Positions 11,140 to 26,908 are shown, numbered from the stretch's first letter. The stretch: 64,000 bases of DNA from Dichomitus squalens LYAD-421 SS1 (GCF_000275845.1 NW_006766969.1:1-64000), one strand, 5' to 3'. Numbers and translations: made by a program. Notes: generated from the sequence alone by a model not told the origin.

Positions 11140-12810
11140 ATGGAGGGCGTTGAAGACCTCTTCACAAACATGTCCATCCTCCGGGTTAATCGTGTCTGTA
11201 TCAACAAAATCCCTGATGAGATCCTCATCCCTATATTCCAAGAAGTCCTCGTCCAATATGAACTGGAGAAGGGCCTGATCCGTACGATAGATGCTGCGGA
11301 CAGGAAGACTGCGATACGCCTACTACTGGACATCACCCATGTATGCGCACGGTGGCGCAAGGTCGCTATTGGATATCCATTTCTTTGGACGCACGTCGAA
11401 ATCTACAACGAGGACCTCGTCGGACTATTCGTGAATCGCTCTCAGAGTGCAGCACTCTCTGTGTTCTGCGACGCTAAGAAACCTTCGGCAGGGGAAGCCT
11501 ACTCCCCAAGGCTCTCTCGACTTGCTGCGCGTCTCTTACGGCTCGATCTCGGTGGACGAAGCAATGCTGAAAGAGGTGCCACGGCGTTACCTCTCCTTCC
11601 ACGCGCCCACCCTGAGGTGCCTTACGATCACTGTTCCAGGCTCGAAACAACGCTTTCGTATGGTTCGCGACAGGTCCAAGGGACTGAACATCCTTGACGA
11701 GGATGTTTGTTCGTTGTCGGCGCTAGCTTTGGCCCCTGTCCCGAAATGGTTTCCGTCAAACTCCTTTCCTTTCTTAACACACCTCTACCTAGGGTACAAT
11801 AAGCCAGCACTCTTCGCACGACTGCTGTCGCTCTTGTCACAAGCTCCCCAAATTGAGGTCCTGCACCTCACACATATCCTATCCGACGTCCAGTTAGCCT
11901 ATCCATCAGGTTCCATCGAGCTCCGTCACTTGCAATCTCTGGCGATCGTTTCCTCAAGCGAATCTTTGTCCCTCTCTCTTTTGTCGCACCTATGTCTCCT
12001 TCCTGAGACGGTCCTACGGATGCACGGCATGGTGACTGTCTCCCGTGATTGGCGGGATGCGTTCTCTAGACCTCCATTCTGCCATCCCCCCACAAGATTA
12101 CATGCATTCTTGAGGGACAGTTCAGACGGTTCCGAGACAGGGCATATTATCGCGGAGAGTGAAGATTCAGGACTCTGGTTGCATGCAAGGCACCTCCCGA
12201 AGACTGCCGACTTCTGGCTGCGTGGCCTTCAGTCTTCGTGCTTCGAGGACATCACTTTCTGCAAGCTCGGGCCACGCTCGCCTCTCAGGATGACCTCGGA
12301 GACGATCACGGGCCTTTGGAGGAGGCACCGGATACGACACTCAACAGCTTGCTCAGTGAGCTGTCACCATCGAGGTCTGAACCGGTGCTGTGTCCCCGTT
12401 TATCCACATTATTCTTCTAAATCCAGTTCAAACCTGGCTCCATTTCCATAGAGGCAGAGTGGCTGACGGGCATCGTCAGCATGCTCATTGCACGATCAGA
12501 CTTCGGCTACCGCTCCATTTTTTATCGATCAAACCAATTTCAGTCATGGAAGCACCTTACGATCAGAAACTCGCATTGCGGCTTCAATACGTCAACTCCA
12601 CCAATGAATCGCTCTGCAGGGGAGCTGGGATCTCTGGCTCAAGTGAACCATCTAGGAGGCTTTGAGGTTATCTCGCCCGGTTCTGAGGGATGGATGTTGC
12701 CTGAGATAGGGCAAAGGTGGAAGGTCAAGGGAACGGAGAAGTATTGGGACTTGAGTGGCGAGTGCCTGTCGGCGTGGCATCCTCAGTTTCTAATTGCGCG
12801 TTTCCCTTGA
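11140..12810 (+). pseudogene. Decayed F-box/LRR-type gene
   Basis: The ATG at 11140 opens an F-box-like N-terminus (INKIPDEILIPIFQEVL, then ITHVCARWRKVAIGYPFLWTHVEI) typical of the large basidiomycete F-box families that recruit substrates to SCF ubiquitin ligases. Homology-like sequence continues to 12810 but needs three repairs. There is a shift between 11460 and 11560 (only a 31-nt GT-AG intron would rescue it). A second shift lies between about 12240 and 12300. An in-frame TAA sits at 12418-12420 between LCPRLSTLFF and IQFKPGSISIEAEW. These lesions suggest a pseudogene. Unusual micro-introns or sequencing errors could explain one of them, but hardly all. Confidence 0.65.
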
Positions 12811-13474
12811 GATCAAAACACACCTTTGATATGTCTATAGTTGTTCCAAACTGGCGATGCTGGAAACTACGATGGGAGCTCAAGCTCAAGCTTGAAGCTT
12901 GAAGCCGTGGGCGTGCACAGGTTGCGCGACATCGTGTCATGGCTGGAAACATGGCTAGCTCAAGCTGTACGATCGTAACATTACAGATATTTTCGGTGAA
13001 GATAAGGTATTTCATTGCCGCATGTTCGGGGTGGTGTCAAGTTGTGTATGTTGTTAAGGCTGCCAGCAGAGTGAATATGTACTAAGTTCTCGAATTGTCA
13101 AGCAGCGAAAAGATAGTCTCTGTAGGCTGATGCTAAGACGATACAGGCATAGCTCAACGAACACGTAGTTGTCTTACGAACAGGGATCACTGAACGGTGT
13201 TAGAGTTGTTCTTCCCTGAGCGTCGCTGCGGCCCGCGAGCAAAGGTGAGGCGATTAGTATTGACCCTAACCCTATATTGATCTGTTGGCAGAGCCAGACC
13301 GTCCTGCCTTCGTTTCCGTCCTCCACAACGACCTCGTCCTGGTCGACTCCCCGTCGTTTCTGTTGTCTTTCTCTGTCTCCGCTCTCTTCAAGGACTCTTA
13401 TTTCATCCCTCGATTCGCTCTTTACGGCTCTGTAATAGATTGGCTCCTCGACCTGCCCCAGCTATACCCATAAC
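12811..13474 (+). other. Intergenic and likely 5' leader of the SH3-TBC gene
   Basis: About 660 bp without a supported gene. It holds an imperfect palindrome of CTCAAG/CTTGAAG units at about 12877-12904. The second half is pyrimidine-rich (13300-13470), as expected for a leader and promoter ahead of the ATG at 13475. Confidence 0.5.
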
Positions 13475-16400
13475 ATGTCGGAGATGGATGCCAGTCAGTT
13501 GGGAAGGTGGACTCGGTTCGCGGCGAAGGGCGGCATAGGGAAGTGCACTGCGATACAAGACTGTGTAGCGGAGCGTGCAGAGGACCTCATGTTTATGAAG
13601 GTACGTCCGCGGACTACTACGCCTCGCTGAGCCCCGATGCTCACTGTCGGGACTCCATCATAGGACGACGAAATCACGGTCCTCATGCAAATACCAGGCC
13701 AGGTCGATCTATACCTTGTAAGCATGCCGTTACGGCGCGCTCATCTCTTCGCGATCAGTTCACTTCGCCCCAGGCCCCTCTTGCACTACGCCATCGTCTT
13801 TGTTACAGGCGAAGTGGGTCTCGCAAAGTAAACTGATCTCGAAGAAGAGCAGCTCTGTTGCGCTCGCGTTTCATTGTGCATTGCGTTGCTGACGCTTTTC
13901 AAGGGCTATTGCGAAGGCGTCGTGGGCAACTTCCGTGGAGAAGCTGTCCGCTTTCACGGCCGCCTCAAGAAACCTGTTCTCACAAAGAGGCAGTCTGCCG
14001 CATCTCCCATCTCGCGCCCGTCCTCATCTCAGAGCGCGTTCACTCTTTCCACCCGCGACGTGTCCTCCCCTGTCGTGGTCTCTGCTCGCGATGCTCCTTC
14101 CCCCATGGTGACCTCTAGTCGGGAAGTACCGTCGCCAACGATATCCATCACTCGCGAGCCAGAGACCGCTTCGCCGGCTATCGCGCCCAGCATCTCGTCC
14201 TCGAGTAGTATATCTGTCGCTGCGTTCTCTCATTCGCCCTCGCCACAACCAGAAATGTTTGCGGACGAACAGCCTTCACCGCACCCGGAGCGTTCTATGA
14301 GCCACGAGTCCCAAACCACGTCCCTCTCGTCAATGCCCCACACTCCAGCCGACTATAATCACGACGAGGCCAACATTGTGTCAGACGCTGATCAGGAGCA
14401 GTCCCATACAGCCTCCCTGGTGCCACCAATACGGCTTGACCAGCTCGCGAAGCAGCTCAGCACCGACAGTCCTATCGAGCATCCGTATTCGCCTGACCCT
14501 ACGACGTCGCGCTTTCCTCCCGTCGACCGTGAATCGAGCATCTACTCCGACGATGAATCGAATCCACGCATCTCGGTTGCGATGTCTGACAATGGCATGG
14601 GCAACATCGGCCTATCTCTTTTGCAGGACTTCGTAGGCGGAGGCGACGACTCCGACTCCGACGATAATAGTGACACCCCGTCCATTCGTCGAGTCCAGTC
14701 ACCAGAGTCTACCCTGGACGAGGTCCCGAGCTCTGCGCGCTCCATACGCTCAGCTCGCTCCGAGTCTCATTACTCGGAGAGTCCTGCCAGCGCGACGCTG
14801 CAGATATCAAATACTCTGGAGCCGCCGCTCACCAGCCGCTCGGAGATTTCTGAACAATCAGTGTCCCAGTACTCTGAGTCTCCCCCCGTTAGTGCCAGCC
14901 AGCTCCCGCCAGAGCCCGTACAACCACCCATACCGTCCCTTTCGCCCACGTCGCTGCATTCGGATTCTGACTACGGATCTGATGGAGGTGAGGATTGGGA
15001 AGGCGCGGACGACATCTATGACCAGTACCGGTACTCGCGGCTCTCGATGGCATCGAAAATGTCCCGGTTGTCGAAAGGCTCCATGCACACAATTGGGTCG
15101 GGATCCGATGCGCCTCCATTGCCGAACAAGCGCACAAGCGCCGGGTCGATGAGCAGTGCGCGCGAGCGAAAGGAATCGAAGGGGAAGCTTCCATCCCGCT
15201 TGGCGGAGTCGACTATCCCTGCCCACGTCGAAGGCGCAGGCACTTCGCCCGAGGCGAAGGAGAGGGAGATGCGCAGAATGGAGAAGAATCGGCCGGCGCC
15301 GTTGACGTTCAGGAAGGAGCCCGAGCCGTCCCCTTTACTCCATGCGACATTTGGTTCCCCGCAGGCTTCGCCGACCGTTCCGTCGGCGACGTCCGGGACG
15401 TTTGGGTCCCCTACCTTGAACTCTCCCCTGTATCCCTCTACCACGGCGGCTGCGATGAACATTAGGAAGCCAATTAAGGGCAAGGGAAATGCGCCTGACA
15501 ATGAGGAGTCTGGTTCCCCCGGTAGCCATCGACGACGATCTGGAGAAGAGGAAGAGGAGCATCATGACGAGGTCATGCCCATGACAGCGAAGTCGCAGGC
15601 GGCGGAAATTGTTCACGACCATCCTGCGGCCAGGCAGTCTCCGCCTCCTACGCCAGCGATTTCTGCAACTGTGTCTCGAGTTCCTGAGTCCTCTGCGACC
15701 AAGGAGAAACGCATGTTGGCGATCTCGAACGCGGACGACACCGACGGGCCACCGCCTCCGCCCTACAGTCCCAGCGCGATCGCTGATGGTCCCACTCCTG
15801 GCCCTTCGATGTCTCAAGCTCCCCTCCCCGCCTCTTCGCCTCCCCCTCAAGGACACCCTCAAGCTCGCATTCGTGATCCCAACCGCCCGGAGCCTCACCC
15901 ACTGATGCGACAGAGTCTCTTCATGCCTCACCCGGGTGCTCCGAAGCCCGCTCCATCGACCGCAGGCCCTATGTACGGCCGACCGCAGCCCGCACAGCAG
16001 CTATCGTCACATAACCAACACCTGGGTCTGCCTCCTGGCTCCATTCATCACGTTTTGGGTATGGTGGCTGCTGCCAGACGGGAAGGGCGGCCTGCACCAC
16101 CGACTGTGTACGCGCGGTTTGAGTTTGACTTAGCGTCGTCCGTAGGTCCGGTCCCAATTACATTCAGCCACGAGCCGCAGAACAATGTTCCTGCGAATCG
16201 TGCCATGCGTCCGCCAATGCCGTGGACAGCCAGCCGGACGGCTTCGCCAGCGTCGCAATTTGCCATCGACCTCGCAGGGAGGAGGAGTGTGGATCCTACA
16301 GGACGGCGCAGCGCAACGTCGCCTCCGATCCCGCCCCCAACGCACATTGAACAGATGCTAAGCGCTGCTGGATCTTCGCCCGGATCGATCGCGGGGTCGC

Positions 16401-18982
16401 CTCCGTCTCAGCTCGCGATCGACCTTGCAGGACGGAGAAGCGCGGATCCTACTGGTCGGCGGACTATGACATCTCCGCCCATACCACCGCCCGCACAAAT
16501 CCAACAAACGTTAAACGCAGCGGGCCCCATGCCTGGGCTTGCATCAGGAACAGGGTTAGGACTGGGGCCAACGATCGGACAACCCATCCAACGAGCGAAC
16601 TTCACCCCTACAGTGCACACATCAAGACCGAGGTCGCGGTCATTCTCTGGGTTGACAGGTGGCGACCTGACCATCAAGGCGGAGGCGCTCAGAGATGGAA
16701 GGTGCGTTGTCCTGTTCATTTGTTATGTTTTGACCGTTATATAGAACTTATCGTACGTGCAGCCGCGACGACTCCATCGCTGGAGCATCGCAAGTCCCGC
16801 TATCCCCGCCGCTTTCGCCCATCCGGCCTTTGCAGATCACGACGAAGCGGTCGAAGTCTGCCATGGCTACAACGGCGACCGTCACGAATGTACCTGCGCC
16901 CCAGCGCGCGACTGTGTCACACTCGCCGACAGTAGTACGCGGCGTTCACGCACCCTCGCCTTTGTCGCTTTCGCAGAACAACACAGTCGTCGCGGGCCCG
17001 CCTGCCGTCGTCGCTCCGCCTGTACGTTCTCCTCCCCTGCGTGCGTCTACGAATCCACTTCCAGCATCGTCTCCTCCAGCGGACGTTATCGCTCCAGTAC
17101 AGCAACAAGTCTCGCGGACAATATCTGTAGACGAGCAAGTCTCGACAAACTCTGCGTCGCCGACTCTCAACGTGAATGGCGTTGAGCTGGGATCATCTAT
17201 GTCACAGATGCAATCACCTTTGGCCACACTACCAGAGACGCTCGCACTGAGCTCGAGTCCCCCTTCTTCCCCACGGTCTGCGGTCAACTTCCCCCCGCCG
17301 GGGTCACCAAGGGTTCTCCGTCACAGTCGCTCAGCAATGTTGCCTACTACTAGTACTTCTGGACAGTCGTCATTCTCCGGTAGAATGTCATCTCTGTCTC
17401 GCGCCAGGACTGCGTCTCAAGGCCAATCAGAGCCGCGGCCGTCGGTCGACACAGTCCGGTCAGACATCTCGTCCCCGTTGGTCTCGTCGCCAACGGAGGA
17501 TGGTAGTGTGATGGGACTCCGCGTGAACAAGCGTAGTGACGGCAAGCCGCAGATGGCCCCTCTACGTCTTGTGACGACCAACCAATCATCTCATCAATCG
17601 ATCAGGAGCCCTACCCACAGCGTCAGCACTAGCGAATATACTACGGAGCAGGATACGGTGCAGGTGCAAGATACTGATTTTGAGCTCGTCAAGCCCACAC
17701 TCCCGCTTTCACCGTTCGGAGGCAGTTTCGAATCGCTTCCCAGTCCTGTGCGTCCGGGTTTCCTCCGCACGGACAGCCCAGCGCTGTCCGACATATCTGG
17801 CCACAGTTATCCGCACCCGGCAAGCGTATCATCTAGCGATATAAGGTCACCGAAGGATGAAGCTTCGCAAATCGAAGCGCATCGGCAGCGCGAACTGCGC
17901 TGGATCTCTGCGATGTCGTCAATCTCTTCGTCACAGGCGAGGAAGAGCAAGAAGATTCGGAAGATGGTGCTCGATGGTGTTCCTGCGTCGGTGCGTTACC
18001 AGGTTTGGGCGACATTGACAGATAGCAAGGGCAAGAGGATGGAGGGACTCTATCAGCGGCTAGCGCAGCGGGAGAAGGTCGCGGTTTACCCGCAGATCGA
18101 GCGCGACATTCAGTTGTCATTCATCGCACATCCGCAGTTGCAGGATGGGTCTCTGGCGAAGCTGCTTCAGGCGTACTTGTCCATGGTTCCGGACATCCAG
18201 TATTCGAGAGGTATGCGCATCATGGAGGTGTATCAGTTTGAAGAAAGCTGACATAACAACAACACAGGTCTCGCTCTGGTTGCTGCGCAATTACTTCTTC
18301 AGTCTCCAGAAGAGGACGCGTTCTGGACATTCATCTCGCTCATGGACAGTCACTTGCGTCCATATTTCTCTAGTAGTAACATCCAACTGGAAGTCGACGC
18401 GTCATTATTTGCCAAAGCTCTCGAATCCAATGACGCAGCATCTGCGAAGAAGGTCTTCGGCGATATGGCGATCTCTCCTGTTATCGTATGTCGCGCATGG
18501 TAGGTTCCGTTCTCTCCTCTGCTTGCGTTGTTATGCTAATATATGCCAGGTTTACAACCGTATTTGCGGATGCTCTGCCTTCAGACTACCTCGTCCGTCT
18601 ATGGGACGTATTCTTGTTTGAAGGTACGCTTATGTCTCGTTCCCATGAAGTAGATTCTCATATGATCTGCTGCGTCTCAGGAGTAACGTTCTTGTTCCGA
18701 GCTGGCTTGGCCCTGTTCTCGTGCACTCGGCGCCTCTTCTTGCAGTCTACGTCGCCTGAAGCGCTCTTGGAGATCCTGTCTCGTCCCCCGTCTACCACAC
18801 TCCCACCTAGTCCCGACGCTTTTATTGAGCTTGCGTTCTCTATGAAGTTCAAGGACGACGATGTTCGCAAACAGCGTGGCAAGCTTGAAGCTCAAGTGAA
18901 ACGTCGCACCGCCCAGGCGCGCGCCTCGCCCATCTCTCCTGCCATCACACCCACCATTTCACTCCCAAAAAGCGGCGTATAG
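13475..18982 (+). CDS. Large SH3-TBC (Rab-GAP-like) protein without catalytic fingers
   Basis: Seven exons (13475-13600, 13664-13717, 13904-16701, 16763-18210, 18268-18499, 18550-18623, 18681-18982) give 1677 codons in one frame. An N-terminal SH3 domain spans residues ~25-80 (CTAIQDCVAERAEDLMFMKD, then GYCEGVVGNFRGE). About 1,300 residues of Ser/Pro-rich disordered sequence follow, including two repeats of the QLAIDLAGRRSxDPTGRR type near 16260-16460. The TBC domain (~1390-1640) has LDGVPASVRYQVWATL, QIERDIQLSFIAHP, IQYSRGLALVAAQLLL, and LVRLWDVFLFEG. In TBC GAPs the Arg finger lies in IxxDxxR and the Gln finger in YxQG. Here these read IERDIQL and YSRG, so both are replaced. It probably acts as a Rab binder or scaffold in membrane traffic rather than a GAP; this is inference. 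Confidence 0.85.
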
Positions 18983-19699
18983 GAGGACCTTTCGGTCTCT
19001 ATCTCTTGTATACCATATCGTATAGTCATCCCACATGCATCAATAACGACTCCATTATGGACCTATGTTTTATTCCTGCTATCGCTCTGCTGTGCACTCG
19101 CAATATTGTTGCCCTCGACTTTATTCTACATATCTTTCCTCCCACTTGTCGGTATTTGTACCTAGGGTTTATGTTGTCAATCACGGTTACATAATTGTTC
19201 ATCACTTTCCTCTCGATGTCTCTGCACACGATCTTCGCAATTGATGACTGAAAGCACTGCGAATGCTTGACCTCAGCGCGCCACCTGAGATCCTGTTGAC
19301 GTTCACCGAATCGAGGTCCCCCTCCCAAAACTGTTTACTACCTGTTTAGGCCTTTCAGCTGTGCTATACTACCGTATGAAACGATAATCAACAGAAAGCA
19401 TGCGAGAACTCGGCAGTTCTGCAATGATATTCCCATGGGCGGCTACGGTACTTGTACAGGATACTGGCAGATTCCCTACAGATACATATTCCCTACTAGG
19501 GCGCATGAAGCCACAAACGAGCGGTAGATGTTGATGAGGGTGCGAGTAACACTAACGAGCGACCGTATCCGCCTGCGGAACGATCCAAGACGACAAAGAA
19601 CGGAGTATGATACGATTTGACGCAATGCGAATTAAAGAGTGGAAGGGAATGAGGCTAAGAAGCCCTAGAACCCCTGCTCCAGGAACCCAAACGCCAACC
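18983..19699. other. Intergenic between convergent genes
   Basis: About 700 bp between the 3' ends of the SH3-TBC gene and the gene at 19700-21573. No gene is supported. It should contain both 3' UTRs and polyadenylation signals. Confidence 0.6.
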
Positions 19700-21573
19700 T
19701 CAGCCTTGTTTCCCTCTTCCGCCCTTACCCTGTGAAGTCAACCCGGCAATGCACTCGTTAGACTGCAGACTCTCTATCCCCACCGCGACGCAGCCAGCGG
19801 GAATATCGGTCTCGGCAGTCCCATAACCACCCACAGACACTTTCGCACGGCACACGAACGTCCTATGTACCGAGCGCGTGAAGAGCGACAGCGGGACGGG
19901 CACCCAGAAGTGCACAAGCCACGCATGCGGCCCATCCGGGTTGTCCGGCTTGACGAACACGAAGGCGGGCTCTACTGCAATGCCGCGTGCAGCGTCGAGT
20001 TGCTGTAGGACGTGCCGACGATCGACCTTGTGGCCGGTATACGACGTACGCCAATCGTACTTGGGCAGACCGTCATCAGCCGCAGTGTCCGAGTTGTCGA
20101 GACCGGAGCGCGGCTCGGCGACGGCAGAGAATTCAATCTGGAAACCCTTGATGCAGTGTCGGGGGTAGAAGTAGGATGCGGGGTTGGCGTCCCATACAAC
20201 GATCGTACCTCCCCATGCAAAAGTGTCCCTGTGATATGAGGCTCAGTCGCCCACGCACAAATCAATGCCCTGAACAGACTGAGAACTCACCTCTCGTTCG
20301 CATCCCATACGGTCGAGTGGCGCTCGTTGGGGACAATGTCAGCGGTGATCCGCCTGATCACGCCCGCCGGACCATCCCTGCGCTTTGCCATCGCCCTCGT
20401 GTTGGGCGGCGGAGAGCGAAGCTTCTCCCTCGCGTATTCTTCAATCCATTCGTCAACGGCGTTACCGACGAACGTGCGCGGAGGCAGGTTGAACGCGGAT
20501 AGCGTTGGCACTGGGGGGACATGTTGCGCCATCAACATGTCCGAGTCGATGTCCACTGGCTCGTGGTTGACGTCGCTCCCCTGGTGAGGCTGCTGTCCGC
20601 TGGAACGCGAGCGACCCCGAGAAGTAGTGCCGGTGGGAGATGGTTGGGGGGTGAAGACGGGCTTCCGCGAACGCGTGAGGGTGGGTGAGCCAGGTCGGAA
20701 GGTAGGTGCGCCTCCATTGGGGTCGGGGTAGTCCTCGGCCTTGCGCTTAAGATGAGATGAGACGTCGACAGAGGTAGCCGGCGTGTCGAGCTCCGCTGCG
20801 ATCTCGTCCCAGTGGCTCGATACACCCGACACGTCGTGGACCGAAGAGTTGTGGGGGACGCCACCCCGAGCAGACGAGCACTCCGGCTGCTCCAGGGCGA
20901 ATGTCACTGTCTTTCGCGGAGGGCTGTTCGGTGTCGAGCGGGGGCTGCCTGCCTCACTGGCCGCGCGAGTGGCGTGGTTACGAGACAGTGAGAAAGGCAT
21001 CCAAGTACCGCCGGGGATGCGCTTCGTGACCTTGAAGTTCGGAGGCTTGGACGGAGTTGCAGGTGGAAAGGACGCGCTCGACTCCTGCTCGTAGGGTGGG
21101 TGCACCGAGTACGGTGGAGTCCGCGTAGGGTGCGTGGGCGAGAAAGGGGCAGGGGTATTCTCCGACGCTGACTTCTTCAACGCGCTCTTGAGCGGACGAG
21201 CTCGGTCTCCCTTGGGCGGTGTGTGGATCTTCCGCTCAGGAGAAGGCGAGCGTTGGATGTTGTTCACTGAGGCGACGCTGGTGTCCGAGTGGAGCCGCAG
21301 ACGCACCCGAGGGCGAGATGATGGAGATAGCGGCGCGTTCTCGTCGTTCGAGTGTTCCCGGAAGGCGCGCTTTGGTGGGACGGGAATCCGACTGGGGAGT
21401 GGTTGCGGAAGGGAGATGATCGGGCGAGGAGGTGGTTGGGGAGGCGACTTGGGTTTGGTGGTGAACAAGTTGAGAAGCTTGCCGCTGAGTGAGGTGCGTC
21501 GGCGGCGCGGATGGGATAGAGACGGAGGGTTGGATGGGTGCAGGATTGAGGGAAGCGGCTCGGTGGCTTCCAT
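19700..21573 (-). CDS. Uncharacterised Ser/Pro-rich protein with conserved C-terminal domain
   Basis: Two exons (ATG at 21573, stop at 19700-19702, a 60-odd-nt intron near 20230-20292) give about 600 residues. The first 330 residues are disordered and basic, rich in Pro, Ser and Arg, with possible phosphorylation sites (many SP and TP) and a bipartite basic stretch RRRRTSLSGK near the N-terminus. The rest looks folded: AVDEWIEEYAREKLR, IRRITADIVPNERHSTVWD, then after the intron TFAWGGTIVVWD, YFYPRHCIKGFQIEFS, and AWLVHFWVPVPLSLFTRSVH. I do not recognise a named domain. Codon use is consistent along the frame and the two exons join in phase, so the gene itself is secure. The function is unknown. 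It is divergent from the aminopeptidase gene with about 980 bp between the starts. Confidence 0.75.
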
Positions 21574-22550
21574 CGGTGGGTATAATGTGAGGGTGAGCGA
21601 AAGGGTTGCGTCGAGAGAGGAAAGGCTCTAGATGTACACTAGAACGAAGGTCGAAAGACCAATCAGCAGTCGGGTATACAGCGGTACTCCCGTTCCACGA
21701 TTCGAGTGGAACAACGACAGTTCAGAGGAGAAAGATCCTTTCGTGGTTCCGTTTTATACCCACCCCACGTGACGGCGTCCGAGTCGTTCGTCCAAAGCGC
21801 TGTTGGTTACCCGAGATGAATACCATACTAGGAGAACAAAAGCGAGAAGACTTGCCACAAAGACAACGTCCGCGCGGCACCAAATCACGTGCTTTGACCG
21901 ACCCCTGAGCTTGGGCCTAGTTCCCTGACGACGACGCTGGTCAACGCAAGCAGAATAGAAGTGATATCGTAGTCCTCGAGGTCTTACGAAGAAGGTGCGC
22001 CTCTCGCATGGTCTCAACGAAGAGGTTTGGGATAAAGACAGTCAACATTGTTCAGAAGCCAGCTCAAAGCTTTCTACGACGCTTGAGCAGAATACGAGGA
22101 TACTTCCCGGGGCGGGTTAAGAACGCCGAAAGGCTTAGACTGCACGAGGGGAACAGCGGACGGTCCTCGACTATCTTCAAGGGCATCAAATCAATGACAT
22201 GACTGCGAATATGCGCTGTCGGTTAGGCGAAGAGATATACGGTGCTACCAAAATTGAACGAGAACAGTGAGTCTCAGCAAGGAAAGATGTTAAGACGAAA
22301 GGGCTTCAGGAATCACTCACCAAGTCAGTCGGCGGTATGCTGCTGCTGGCGAAGTCCCTCACACATCGATCGAGCAAGACTGTGCCTCCATTGGTGGTAT
22401 ATTGGTACCGCACTGCCCTATGTCATGGTCAGCGGTAGGGAATCGATTCAAGGGAGAACAAAAGTCGAATTGGGGAGGTGGGTGGAACGCCGGTCCAGTG
22501 GGCGTGTGAGGCGCGTGTACAGTGGCACCTGCTAGTAGTACTTTACTTCA
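21574..22550. other. Divergent intergenic region
   Basis: About 980 bp between two divergent starts. No coding region is supported. It is expected to hold both promoters. No clear TATA box was seen next to the ATG at 22551. Confidence 0.5.
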
Positions 22551-25025
<2,475 letters not shown>

Positions 25026-25832
25026 ACTTTGCAGGTGGCCATGCATTCTAGTCGATCTCGGTTTGCAATGCATACAGATTTGGGAATCTAGGCCATAGGT
25101 GGAACGACTGATGCCTTCGGGGATATATACGCGACAAATCAAATCCTCGTCGCGCAATTCCGGGCACGATAGCGACGACTGAATGTGACCAGCCGTCTAC
25201 TCCGGGACACCGGCATCATCGTGGCCGGTTTCTCTGACAGTGCAGACTCCACGGGAAGTCGGAGTGTAAGGCGTGTAATGATCGGTGACTGTCTGATATC
25301 ATAAGGATATTGGTCAGTTCATACATCGACATCCAGGGAACAGAAATAGGGAAACTCGATAGAGGAACATCTGCAAGGAGATCACGGCGCGGAAGCATTA
25401 GCTTGAATCGTCGATCGCTCAGGTCCAATCGCGTGCCCATGTCACAGGTCTTCGGTACATGTCCCAAAACACAGTGGATGATAGAGAGACGGCATGGGGT
25501 GGGGCCAGCTTGGAACTACTATCTCTTCTCATCGCCTCTCCTTGACAATACTGGAATGGACCACAGCACAGTACTTATCCACATCACCCGAAGCCGCCGA
25601 CACCACTATCTGCAATCCGACAACTACTCGGGCGAGGTGCTCCGTGCAGATTATCACCAGTATGGTCCTCAGGCTCAAGCAGGACATCGCCGCCGCTACC
25701 AACAATGTGTCTGAAATCTCTCGCAATAGTTTAGATACCTCGGTCTCTGCCTCTCCATGGGCACGATCACCGCGGTACACATGGGACGCAAACATATGCG
25801 CGTTACGACAGCATCACCAGCAAACACCAGGC
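25026..25832. other. Intergenic between convergent genes
   Basis: About 800 bp with open frames on both strands but no recognisable protein. One plus-strand frame (about 25494-25901) partly overlaps the 3' end of the next gene and is probably a shadow. Confidence 0.45.
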
Positions 25833-26908
25833 TCATCGTCCGGCCTCAGGCAGCAACGACAGCTGGACAAACACAGGCCCGCTCCCTCGCTCCTCAGTTA
25901 ACCGCTGGGCCCGGAGGCTGTCGCTGATTAGCCGATTGATCAGGACGCCTCCGTAGTCCGCTCCCAGTACGGCGGTAGCCAGCGCGAACCCTTGCGCCTC
26001 GAGGAGCCTGATCACCGCGAGCGTCCAGTCCTCGCAGTCCCACATCTCAGACGTGGGACGGGGTACGCCTGGGCCGCATATAGTCTTCGAGCGCGACGAC
26101 GAATTCCAGCGAACGGTCAGCGAAGGGCAGACCGTGCTGGGGACCCACGCACCTGCTCGAGCCTTCTCAGGTCGTCCCTCCGCACAAATCCGATTCGTAC
26201 ACCGCCTCGGTATCTGGATGTTCGATCCAGAGTCTCGTCCTGGACAAACGCTGTCCAACCCAACGCCCGCAGACCCATGACGTGGGTATCTGAGACGTGG
26301 AAGACGCGGCAATGACGCGAACGTTCGTTGGTCACGACCGCAATCGCCCAGTGGGTACTCAAACTCGCGTCTAGGGATCTTGAGACCACGACGATAGAAA
26401 ATTCTGAGTTGGAATTAGAGGGCGCGGCGCGCTGGTCTTCTTGAGGAATGGCACATTGGTATTGACGGTGGAGGTCCTGAAGAGCTTGCCTTTTTCCTTG
26501 ATTCAATTCACGCATGGTATGGAGACGAGTGGCGTCAAGCAGCTCTCGTAGACGGTCTTGAAGGGCTTGGAGATTGGACGAGTTCGCGTTCATTCGAGTT
26601 TCGACTTGCGGATTTGTCTCACAGAAGCGACGGAGGACTGACTTTCGAGTGGGGCTCGATGTGCCACGACCTCTCATGTTCGTGGTCTTTATCCTGAGCG
26701 GAGTCCTGGGTTCGCTGCGATCACTGTGGTTGGGCGACTTCTCCAACTTTCCTTCTCGTGGCAGGCCCGCCGCCGAGATTGCTATATCAGGCAAGTGACA
26801 TGGACGTCTTCGGGCGTACCGGGCTGCTGCAGCATCCAGGGACTTTGGATACCTAGGATAGCGTACAAAGGAAGGTTGCGGGCGGGGCGCCTCATGCCCA
26901 GTTGACAT
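25833..26908 (-). CDS. Uncharacterised protein, DUF6914-like
   Basis: Two exons joined in phase (exon 1 ends at LEQ near 26152, exon 2 starts with TICGPGVPRP). The ATG at 26908 is the first in frame, but the true start could be further in (MRGRGTSSPTRK or MNANSSNLQ). The N-terminal third is basic and probably disordered, with a predicted coiled coil (LQALQDRLRELLDATRLHTM). The C-terminal half reads STHWAIAVVTNE, RVFHVSDTHVMG, then after the intron EMWDCEDWTLAVIRLLEAQG. This pattern of WxIAVV, a His, and a Cys-(E/Q)-D-W helix matches my recollection of the DUF6914 family of basidiomycete proteins of unknown function. The family call is moderate, and no activity is claimed. Confidence 0.55.

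Noticed and set aside
13719..13903. A possible tiny exon (GCGAAGTGGGTCTCGCAAA) in the SH3-TBC gene
   Set aside because: Its 19-nt length breaks the frame, while skipping it gives a perfect SH3 continuation (DLYL to GYCEGVVG).
14858..15931. Several Arg-rich minus-strand frames opposite the SH3-TBC gene
   Set aside because: They are shadows of Ser/Pro-rich coding sequence on the plus strand.
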